NCBI RefSeq assembly: GCF_000321225.1
Contig: NW_004450382.1
Span: forward strand, 2,860,268-2,924,267
Length of the DNA stretch: 64,000 bases
Source: Odobenus rosmarus divergens
Taxonomy: Eukaryota; Chordata; Mammalia; Carnivora; Odobenidae
Reading direction: 5' to 3'
This document shows, one piece after another, positions 55,089-64,000 of the stretch. Made by a program: the position numbers and the translations under genes. The first letter of the stretch is position 1. Every line of letters starts with the position of its first letter. Under the pieces are notes generated by a model. It was not told where the DNA came from and ran no database searches. It saw only the letters and a program-made list of their open reading frames with translations.

Positions 55089-56021
55089 GAAAAGCCCCTT
55101 GCTTACGGAGGTGCTCTTAGGGGTAAGTCATCCTCTAAAACAGTTCTCTGGATGCTCTTGTAGAGCTTGGAAGAAAAGCTCAAGTCAGAAGTGGACAATG
55201 ATTTTGTACATTTTTCTGCGCTTTGGGTGTGTTTCTGGCTAGCAGTATGGTTATTTATGGTCCATGGTGCTTCTCCCTTCCTGCCATGTTTAGAGTGTCG
55301 TATTGGCGGGAACACCATCCAGAAGTGTTGACCAAAGCAGGTGTCACCTGTGACCAGACCCAACCATCCCACTGAGCTGAGTGAGCTCTGGGCCCCCTTG
55401 TGGCATCCGAGGAGAGGTAAGGAATGTACTGAGGAACCGCGGGCATCAGGCATGAGAGGGACAGGGAGGAGAGACCAGGCGGAGGCCACAGTGACACCTG
55501 GCTCCGGAGCTGCTGGTGGGTGTAATTGCTGGGAACCACACAGCCACAGATGACGTGGACGGGAGGCAGCCCGTGCAGGGAGCTGTGCGAACACATTCGA
55601 TCAGACCAAACCTCGAGCAACAGCTGCAAACGGTCATCACGGAGGAAACATCTGATGACCCGCTGCCATTCCCCAAGACCCATCCTTCTTTGGCTATGCC
55701 AAAAAAGACTGGAGAATCAGTTGTTATGTGATGGGAATCACTAACCTTGTATATTTCAAGTTGTTAGTGCTTTCACTAACGTCTGTAACTATCCCAGGGA
55801 TGTAGTAGGCCTTTTATTTTGTTTAGCAGGGAGGGAGAATCCAGGAACTCACATGAGGGCCTTCCTATGAAAAAAGCTCTTAATCCATACAGGTCAGGGA
55901 TCTGGGCGGGCATCAGGGGCTACTAGTACTGTGCGTTCCAGCTGCGCTCTTGGGAACTGGGTGAATGACCGCAGGATAGGGTGGGGGCCTTCCGGGGCCT
56001 CCTGTAAGGTGGACTCAGGTT

Positions 56022-56206
56022 GGGCGCCTGGGTGGCTCAGATGGTTAAGCGTCTGCCTGTGGCTCAGGTCATGATCCCAGGCTCCTGGGATCGAGTCCCG
56101 CATCGGGCTCCCTGCTCAGTGGGGAAGCCTGATTCTCCCTCTGCTTCTCTCTCTCTGCCTCTCTGTCTCTCATGAATAAATAAATAAAATCTTTAAAAAA
56201 AAAAAA
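56022..56206 (+). mobile_element. CAN SINE (young)
   Basis: Forward, GGGCGCCTGGGTGGCTCAGA to AAATAAATAAAATCTTTAAA. Duplication AAGGTGGACTCAGGTT (56006-56021) / AAGGCGGACTGAGGTT (56207-56222). Confidence 0.95.
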
Positions 56207-56551
56207 AAGGCGGACTGAGGTTCAGATCTCCATTTGCCCCAACCCCATCCACTCCCACTCTAACCAGTGGGCCTTAGGGGCATCCTAGAACCCTAGGAAT
56301 CAATGTTAGGTGTCAGTGCCCTAAAGAATCTCTAAAATATCTGGCATAGCCCGGGGCCCTGAAAGAGGGCAGTGTATTCAGAAACCCAGGGATCAGCTCG
56401 TCTGTGTGCCTCTGACTCTGCTGACCCCTCTGGCCTCGGCCTCCCTCACCACTCCCTCCCGGAAGGTGTATTAATTAGGATTCTTTCCACTGCACGTGGC
56501 AAAGAAAGGACAGTTGGTGTGGCCTTGGGAAAGTTGAGTCAATATATCTGT

Positions 56552-56690
56552 GCCTCGGAGCACCTGTCTGGTTCGGTTGGTAGAACAAGAGACTCTTGAT
56601 CTCAGGGTCATGAGTTCCAGCCCCACATTGGGTGGAGGGAGATTACTTAAAATAAATAACTACATTTAAAAAGAAAAAGGAAAAAAGACG
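56552..56690 (+). mobile_element. Short CAN SINE (older)
   Basis: GGAGCACCTGTCTGGTTCGG, CTTGATCTCAGGGTCATGAG, CCACATTGGGTGGAGGGAGA then TTACTTAAAATAAATAA tail. Confidence 0.8.
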
Positions 56691-56734
56691 TTGGTTTGCA
56701 GAAGTGAAAAGCCCTTTGAGAAATTACTGACATC

Positions 56735-57000
56735 CGTTGCTGTGTAAGTTTAAGGTGTGTATCATGATGGTTTGGTTTATATATATTGTGAAGTGATTAC
56801 CCCAATAGGTTCAGTTAACATCCATCTTCTTGTATAGACAAAATTTTAAAAAAGAAAGGAAAAAGGGAAGACAGGCTTCTCCTAGTGGCGAGAACTCACA
56901 GTTCTCCTACGTCCAACAGTGTTAGCCATTGTACTGTGTTTCTAAGGTGACTCTGCTGTGATCAGTACTTGTTTGTCTTGCACAACTTGGGTGAGGGGGA
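56735..57000 (+). mobile_element. Probable L1 LINE fragment
   Basis: TTAAGGTGTGTATCATGATG, GTTTGGTTTATATATATTGT, GAAGTGATTACCCCAATAGG then CAGTTAACATCCATC: a phrase set common in L1-derived sequence. Short and diverged. Confidence 0.5.
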
Positions 57001-57599
57001 AAGAACTTTCAATTATTTCTCCTAAATGACAAGAAACTCTACCGGTCCTGTACTGCTGGTTAAATAAAACAAGACCGCTGAAGTCATACTCAGCAGGTTA
57101 AATATTACAAGGTTGATGGAAAGTTCAATATCCTCTAACAAACTTACGATGAGTAAATACAATTTTCTACAATAAACAAGCATCATAGTCTCAAGGTTAA
57201 GGGTTATAAAATAATAAACCATTGTAGTTAGAGTGGAATATTATAGGAGAGCTTCTTACATACAAACTACTCAACATCATCACAACGAGATACAAAATAA
57301 GAATAAATGTAATTTGAAATAAGATCTTAACTCCATATGGTTAATATTCTCCTTCTCCCTCTCTCTCTCTTTCTGTTCCTTGTACCTTTCCATTTATTCC
57401 TAATCTTTGCCACACAAAAAATTATATCCAGCCAATGCTTTGCATTCTCAAAAGCCCTCATGCCAGTAACTTCTCATTCTCTTAAGGTTCCTTATTTATT
57501 GTTAGTGAAACCTCTGGTTTCAACAACAATTCTAAACAAAGATGAAATAAGAGAGGGGGGGCTTATAATATTTTATTTCCTCAAAGGATAGATGCTCCA

Positions 57600-57990
57600 A
57601 AATGGCTGGGGCCAGGGGCTCAAATCATGGTCACCAGAGTTATCTCTTTCTCTGTCTCTGTCTGTTCACCTCTCAGCTCTATTTAATCTCTGGTTGGATT
57701 AACCTGTTGGCCTCATTCTCTTCTGTTGTACACTTTTTCTTCCATGGGGACAATGAAATGGCCACAGGCAGCTCCAGCTGGTGCTCTCTGGGAATGGAGA
57801 GCATTTGCTTCCTGGGTCTGACAGAAAACTCCCAGGGAAGAATCAGGTTGGCCCAGCTTTGCATGCTCCCATCCCTGAACTAATCACTACGGCTAGAGAA
57901 ATGGAATGGTCTGCAGGCCCGTGTCACATACCCACCTTTGGGGTCCAGAAATGGGGACCGAGTGGGGATCTGGGCCATCTAAACCACATG
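57600..57990. mobile_element. Possible L1 3'UTR-type fragment
   Basis: CTCATTCTCTTCTGTTG, GGGACAATGAAATGGCCACA, GGCAGCTCCAGC recall L1M 3'UTR sequence, but no terminus could be fixed. Tentative. Confidence 0.3.
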
Positions 57991-58307
57991 AAGTGAAGGA
58001 GGGATGGTTCTCTAAAGGGAAGGATGCTATGCAAACCACTTTGGTCTAGGATGAAAGGTTGAAAGGTAGTATCATATTAGGTCAGTGGGGATAATAAAAT
58101 GATGATATTCATTCATCAAAGTCCATCTGACAGTGAGGCCCAGACTATAGAGTTATCAGACTATAGAGTTTTAATGCTGAAGTGGATTATTGAGAATATA
58201 TTTAAGGAATATGAATACAGAGCACCCTACCAGTGTGGGTTGCTAACCGCCTCACTTCCTAGGGTTGATTCAGATATTAGAGAGAATGCTGGATTAAGCC
58301 CAGTATT

Positions 58308-58506
58308 TTTTTTTTCAAGATTTTTATTTACTTTTTGACAGAGAGAGAGAGACAGCGAGAGAGGGAACACAAGCAGGGGGAGTGGGAGAGGGAGAAGCAG
58401 GCTTCCCACTGAGCAGGGAGCCCGATGCGGGGCTCGATCCCAGGACCCTGGGATCATGACCTGAGCTGAAGGCAGACACTTAACGACTGAGCCACCCAGG
58501 CGCCCT
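58308..58506 (-). mobile_element. CAN SINE
   Basis: Reverse-oriented, TTTTTTTTTCAAGATTTTTA to CTGAGCCACCCAGGCGCCC. Flanks AAGCCCAGTATT / GAGCCCGGCATT form an imperfect duplication. Confidence 0.93.
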
Positions 58507-58904
58507 GAGCCCGGCATTGTTACATGCTCTGAAGGTGCAGCTGCTAGGTTACAAAAGTCACATCCTCGGGTTGCTGAGACCATCTTTAATGAGGGAGTGC
58601 AGGCCAACTGGAATGGCAGAGAGGTCTGGAAAAGAGGCGCGGCTGACAGCCTGGGGCAACCCTCTGAAGCTATATTTGCACCTTGAATTAGGTGACCCGC
58701 GTCTACCTCCCAGCCCCAGATGGAGGTGGGGGATGAGCAAGGAACTTTACTAGGAAGTGAGCAGCTGTTGACAGTGAAGGGGGAGAAGTGGGTCCTTTCG
58801 GCAGAAAGGATACAAAAGTCCTCTTGCGGCCTGAACGTCCTACTCCAGGGGTGACAGAGACCACCCTGATTAGTGGGTAGTGCGCAGGATTCTGTGTGCT
58901 TCAT

Positions 58905-59115
58905 AAATGAACTGTGGAAGCAGTTGGTACTGGTTCAAAAAGGCTGCCCCGCAGCAGAAGTCCACGCAGGATGATTTCGGGGCCTTGGGGAGGGAACAGA
59001 TGCCGGGGCTAATTAGGGCATGGTTCCTCTGGCCCAGGATGGCAGAGGACGTCCAAATAAAATGGGACACCTGTGCCCAGAGCACTACGTGGACAACACG
59101 GCTCACCAAGCAGCC
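58905..59115 (+). pseudogene. Possible Ty3/gypsy-type integrase zinc-finger remnant
   Basis: An open stretch includes LGREQMPGLIRAWFLWPRMA and continues EDVQIKWDTC. The spacing of a G-rich start, an F(Y)WPxMxxDV block (WPRMAEDV at 59030-59053) and a following cysteine resembles the N-terminal HHCC region of Ty3/gypsy integrases. The expected histidine before LGRE is lost and only one of the paired cysteines remains. The frame is short and breaks into non-matching sequence on both sides. No flanking LTRs or reverse-transcriptase motifs were seen, so this is a weak resemblance. Confidence 0.28.
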
Positions 59116-59306
59116 GATCTGGAAAGGACTCAGACTGGCGCACTCTGAGGAACGGTGTGCCTTGATTATTGTCTTGTGAAATCAGACAGTCAAAATCAGG
59201 ACCAGATAGTTCCTCCTATGCTTGGGTCTCCCACCAGGGATCAAGAAGCTTCTTCTGCAGTAGAGGTGTGGTAGGAGAGCTTCTCAGTTTATGGTTTTCC
59301 CGTTTT

Positions 59307-59516
59307 TGTTTTGTTTTGTTTTGTTTTTTAAAGATTTTATTTATTTACTTGAGAGAGACTGACAGAGATAGTGAGAGAAAGCACAAGTGGGGAGGAGAGG
59401 GAGAAGCAGACTCCCCGCCCAGCAGGGAGCCCTCTGTGGGGCTCGATCCCGGGACCCTGGGATCATGACCTGAGCCGAGGGCAGATGCTTAACCAACTGA
59501 GCCACCCAGGTGCCCC
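59307..59516 (-). mobile_element. CAN SINE with TTTTG-rich tail
   Basis: Reverse-oriented with (TTTTG)n tail complement. Flanks GGTTTTCCCGTTTTT / GGATTTCCCATTTTT form an imperfect duplication. Confidence 0.92.
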
Positions 59517-59563
59517 TGGATTTCCCATTTTTAAACATCCTCGCCAAGAAGTTGTATGATTTT

Positions 59564-59757
59564 TTTTTAAAGATTTTATTTATTTATTTGAGAGAGAGAG
59601 AATGAGAGATAGAGAGCACATGAGAGGGAAGAGGGTCAGAGAGAGAAGCAGACTCCCTGCCGAGCAGGGAGCCCGATGTGGGACTCGATCCCGGGACTCC
59701 AGGATCATGACCTGAGCCGAAGGCAGTCGCTTAACCAACTGAGCCACCCAGGCGCCC
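59564..59757 (-). mobile_element. CAN SINE (young)
   Basis: Reverse-oriented. Perfect 18-base duplication AAGAAGTTGTATGATTTT at 59546-59563 and 59758-59775, only about 30 bases from the preceding SINE. Confidence 0.96.
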
Positions 59758-60351
59758 AAGAAGTTGTATGATTTTGAGGACGGTCTTGCCGGCAGAGTTG
59801 TGATGGCAAGGCTTGGACTGCTTCCCCAAAGGGACCCCAAGCCAAGGGATTTCGCAGAACTTTCTTAAGTGTGCATGGAATGCTCCATCCAGATAAAAAA
59901 TGGCTGCGGTGCTGGTATAGGGCCACTGCGATCCCCACGGTGCCCTGGGGACAGTGCCACAGACTGTGCCCTTCTCTATTGCGATCATTGTCCCCGAGGC
60001 ACGGACGCTATCGATCTCACTCTGGGCTTGACAACAAGGGGACACACAGGGACAGTCTCACTCTGTATGCTACCGAGCTGAAGGATAAACTCCAGGTGGC
60101 TGATGGTTCGTCACAGCGGCAGCTTGATATAACACCGCGCGGAAAACAAGACCAGAGCCTGGAGAGCAGACGTCTGTTGTTTTGGGCTGCTCAAAAGCCA
60201 TCTATCCTCTGGCTGACCACACTCCGATCGTCACACTGGGGACCACACACCTCAGCCACTCTGTCTCTGCAGCTCAGGGGCCAGGGCTGAGGGGAACTGA
60301 CAACACCTTCAGGCAAGAAGAGAGGTAGATTCCCGACCATCTTGTTTAAGA

Positions 60352-60556
60352 CAGGGCTTGGCAAAGTTTTCTATAAAGGGTCAAATGTTTTCAGCTTTGC
60401 GGGCTATAGGGCTCCGTTGCAACTACTCAGCTCTGCAGTTGCACAAAGAAGCCACAGGCAATATGTAACAAACGTGGCTGCGTCCCAGTGAAAAGTTATT
60501 TATAAGGCAAGCGACAGGCTAGACGTGGCTTACCGTCTGTAGTTTACCAACCTGTG
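60352..60556 (+). mobile_element. hAT-type MITE (CAGGGGTTGGCAAA family)
   Basis: CAGGGCTTGGCAAAGTTTTC at the left, CTTTGCGGGCTATAGGGCTC and CGTTGCAACTACTCAGCTCT inside, TAGTTTACCAACCTGTG at the right; the ends form inverted repeats. A common mammalian hAT-Charlie non-autonomous element, diverged. Confidence 0.8.
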
Positions 60557-63500
60557 GTTTAAGTACCTGGATCCGGCTGATCCTGAAGCTAACTGCCCTT
60601 GTGACATTTCAATTCACGAACCAGTACATTCCGCTTCTACTCAAAGCAATTTGAGCTGGTGTTCTTGTCAACACAATGGAGAAGTTTCTTGCTAATTCAC
60701 CATGTACAGAGCCAGGGTTGCAGAATGGAGATTGGATTTCATGATGGATCTGGTGGCCCCAGGTAGGCAAGAGACACTTTAGCACTAAAGGAAACCCCCT
60801 GTCAGAGGGGGGACTGCTCAGGATCCCGGGCCAGAGCTCTTAAGATTGTGTGTCCACCTAAGCTTCTCGCCAAGGGAGACCTGGAGGGATGGGAGAATAC
60901 GTTTGAGGACCCCGACCCTAGCCCCCATAGCCAGCTGAAGAGGAAATGCACCAGTGAAGCCAAGGAAAAGCCAGGCCTCCCCTTGGGAAGACGAAGTGGG
61001 GGGACAGATGTGAGGAGGACGATGGCGAGGGGGTTACCTGGTGACCCTTTGGGATGGGAGTCCAGTGAGGCCTCGGGGCCAGGATGAAACCCTCATGACT
61101 GTCCGTGGGGGTGTGGCAAGCCCTCTCTAGAGCACTCGACCTGGAGACAGCAGGGGACAAGGAGGAAGAAAAGAGAACCCCAGAGGGAAGGTGGTAGAAG
61201 GAACAGAGGGGGCATAGGGGAATCCACCAGTCACTCAGTTGATGGATTAGAGGATGGTTTTGTCCAAGACAGACCCCACCTGCCTAGAGGCTGCCTGCTC
61301 TGTGGGGTGGGTGGTATGCCCCAGGCTACCCCTGCTACCCTTCATGTAGAAGGGATCTGTGTCCCCCCCCCAGTATGAGAAAGTAGGAAACTCCAGCCTT
61401 GACGGACTTACAATTCCTTAAGGGGTTGGATCTGTTCCTGGAGGAGGGAGGAGTTGGGAGGAGATACACCTGGACTAGTTTGGGGTCCAGTCCTGCTTCA
61501 CCCGCTGGCTGAGCAGATGCCAGGGGACAGGCGATGGAGCAACAAGGTACTCTGCCCCCAGGATGGGAGATGAGTTAGCGGAGTGGCTAGAACATGCCAG
61601 AGAAGTATGGTCTCAGCTCCGAAGAGTCTGCACTAGAAGTAATGGGAGAGGGCTGCACCTGGCACAGTCAGTGCTCTGCCCATAGTCCCCTGGACTGTTT
61701 TGGGCACACCAGCTCCCCGAGGGCTTTCCCACCCAGCAGCCTGCACTCCACCTCAGCCTGAGAACTGACCTGGGGGCAGGGGCAGCTTTTACCAGTGACT
61801 GTGGGGTTCCCCTGCTCCCAGTCAGGACAATCCTGGGGGTGCCTACACCACCCTCCAAGCCCACTGTGGGATCAAGCCGAAAAGTTACCCTCTGTGGGAC
61901 TTGGCTCAATATTTCACCACACTTGACATCCCCCCACCTCGGCCTTGTCCCCCACCCCTACCCTGCCCCCATTAGTTTTTCCTGGGAACTCTTAGATCAC
62001 CTGCATACCAATCTTCCTTTGAGGGTTTGCTTCTGAGGAACCAACCCAAGTGTCTGTGGTCCTGTTAGGCGGCAGCAGGGACAGTGCCTCACAAAGGGGC
62101 CTTCCGGTGCTGACTTAGTAACCCCAAATCACCGGGGTGGGGAGACGCTCTCACACGTGTGCACCGTCTCTGGGAACATTTGGGGCGAGCTGTTTGACAA
62201 GGTGCACGAGCTCAACTTTGAGAATCTGGGAGGGCTGAAACCAGTCAGTGTGGGAACGATTTAGCCAGACTTTCCTGAACAATTTTAGATCCTCCAGAAC
62301 CTGGAGGGGCCACCTGCATTCTAGCTCTTAGTGAGGAGCAAGAGAGGGAGGTTAGGCTCAGGGCTGGCATCAGAGGGGGCTGGTGGTGATGTAGGTCAAG
62401 TTCTCAATAAGTGAAGCCTGGGGAGGGGGGAAGAGAAGCCCTTCATCTGAGGACCCCTCAGGCCCTGGACCTGGCTAGCTACCGTTCCCTACTTTGTCTT
62501 TGGAGTGGTCCATTGGGATTACTGGGTTTCTCGGCACCCCTAGGCCTCAGCAAAAGTCCGGCAGTCTCCGGGACAACTCCAAACAGTCCAGGGCTTTGTG
62601 GCATAAAAGTCTCCGCTCTCTCCTGCCCTGCGAACGTGTCCGGACTGAGGCCTTGAAGGGCATCTCACAGCAGACTGTGCCCGTGGGAAAGGAGCATGGC
62701 AAACACTGCCCTGCTCCTGGGGAGAGGGGCCTGAAGTAGGCAGAGCAGTCATCCTGGTTCCTCCTTTTGGAGGAAGAGAGTGAGAGACATGGACTGGTAA
62801 GCCTGGAAGAAGGGGTACCGGGAGACCCGCCAGAAGGTGCCGCTTGCTGGCTCCATGCCTGGGGAATCCCAGGACTCACGGGTTTGCCTCCAAAGCAGTC
62901 TCCCAGTCCTTAGCTCCTAGGTGCCACCCAAAGGCTTTGGTTACCCCCGAGTGTCCCCTGTAGGCCAGCTGGGGTCCAAGGAGAGGCCATGGAGGGAAGA
63001 GTAGCTGAAGAGCTAGGCCGGCGCTGGAGAGCACATCCCCAAGCGAAACTTCAGGGGTGAAGGCAAGGCTGGGGAGCAGAGAGAGGAGGGGGCAGTGGGC
63101 GGGGCTTGAGCCCAAAGAGCCTCTAGGACACAAGCAAATAGCACACCTCCTGCACTTCTCTGAAGACCACGGGCATCTGCCGAGCAAGAGAGGGTGGGGA
63201 GGTGAAACCAGGCCTCCTGGAGGATGCTGGATGAATGACCAGTGGCCTCTGTCTGGCTAATGATGCTGGAGTTTTGCACGCTGATTTTGAGAGAGAATGG
63301 GTAAGGAGGCTGGAACCACCATGGAGAGAGAGCAAGGAAGAGAGATTGCAGAGAGGGGAGGGACGTGCTGCAGGCAGGAGAACTTGGGCGAAGGAGTACG
63401 TGGGGAGCATTAGCACTCCTCTGTCATCTCACAAACCAAAATCCAAATCATTTATTGCTGCCTCAGGAGTTGGAATTCTATGTGTCTGGGATGCAGAAAC

Positions 63501-64000
63501 ATAGAGACACACAGGAACGGGCCTCCAGGCTATCAGAGGAAGATCTTTTATTCGGTCCACTCACATGCAGGCGACATGATAAGCCAGCAAAATCCAGAGA
63601 AGGTTCAAGTGGAGGTGTGAGAGAGGCCCCTGCGCTCGGAATCCCAATGAAGACCTCCTGTTTCTGCTCCTCTGTGTTCAGGACAAACATGACCCCTTGC
63701 AGCCCAGGACAGGTGGTTTGCCCAGAAGAATGGCTTTAGGACTCAGAGAAGGCTCCCAGCTCTCCTCCCGCAGGATGGGGAGGGAGGGCTTTATTGCTTT
63801 TGAGACCAACTCCAGCTGGCCAGGTCTTGGAACGTTTCTGGGGACAAAGACCTGGGGAAGGGGGGGATTGCGGAGCCCACGTGCTTGCCCTGAATGTGAT
63901 CCTAGGCCCACAAAGTAGGAGATTTTCAGAGCCATAGGGGCTTCAGGAAAAAAATGAGGGACTTGATGAGATCCCAGGAAACGTGAGTGATACAGACCAC

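Larger units (their letters stand above)
41300..64000. other. Upstream intergenic region of PTPRF
   Basis: No exon with homology I recognise was found in 22.7 kb upstream of the PTPRF promoter on either strand. In human the next gene on this side is HYI, well beyond this distance, so gene-free sequence is expected. Blocks 44.1-46.2, 48.8-49.8, 53.5-54.9, 55.1-56.0, 57.0-57.6, 58.5-58.9, 59.8-60.3 and 60.6-64.0 kb hold nothing I can assign beyond the listed repeats. Confidence 0.75.

Noticed and set aside
58227..58904. 225-codon minus-strand frame
   Set aside because: Reads through a CAN SINE, whose translation recurs at several SINE copies (the AQVMIPGSWDRAPHRAPCS-type peptide), so it is repeat-derived.

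Overview
This is a window of a mammalian nuclear genome, almost certainly from a carnivore. It carries about twenty insertions of the tRNA-Lys-derived CAN SINE family, which is restricted to Carnivora. It also carries ancient mammal-wide MIR, L2, L1, hAT and Tigger repeats. The young SINE heads and tails resemble those of non-canid caniforms such as seals, bears and mustelids. The dog-specific short SINEC_Cf subfamily is not obvious. That lineage placement is an inference from remembered consensus sequences.

One protein-coding gene can be supported: the 5' part of PTPRF (the LAR receptor-type tyrosine phosphatase), transcribed on the minus strand from a CpG-island promoter near 41.0-41.3 kb towards base 1. 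Visible parts are a GC-repeat-rich non-coding first exon with its donor at 40968/40967, a start-codon exon (27233-27368), two exons that together make the first Ig domain (18240-18385 and 17931-18072), and the exon for the first half of the second Ig domain (4493-4681). All splice sites are GT/AG, and the codon phases join without a break into residues 1-189. The rest of Ig2, Ig3, the fibronectin repeats, the membrane span and both phosphatase domains lie off the left edge.

Layout: 1-4492 is intron with a hAT transposon remnant. 4682-17930 is a 13-kb intron containing a GC-rich RFX/CCAAT element at 8.2 kb and a deeply nested transposon stack at 15.3-17 kb. 18386-27232 is an 8.8-kb intron. 27369-40968 is the 5'UTR intron tract, with a decayed minisatellite at 29.2-29.8 kb and several enhancer-like stretches. 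40.2-41.3 kb is the promoter island. 41.3-64 kb is upstream intergenic sequence: a degenerate tandem-like block, a strong CTCF-type motif at 42.7 kb, much L2, L1 and SINE sequence, and a weak Ty3/gypsy-like integrase-finger remnant at 58.9-59.1 kb. I see no second gene upstream of PTPRF, no functional tRNA or rRNA gene, no CRISPR array and no bacterial-type system. Most open frames in the window are chance frames in GC-rich or repeat sequence.

Nothing here amounts to an undescribed biological system. The parts most worth a second look are the intronic regulatory candidates (RFX X-boxes and homeobox-type AT-rich blocks), the 5'UTR architecture (hexanucleotide repeats, an upstream ATG, two in-frame start codons), the CTCF motif, the nested repeat stack and the possible gypsy remnant.
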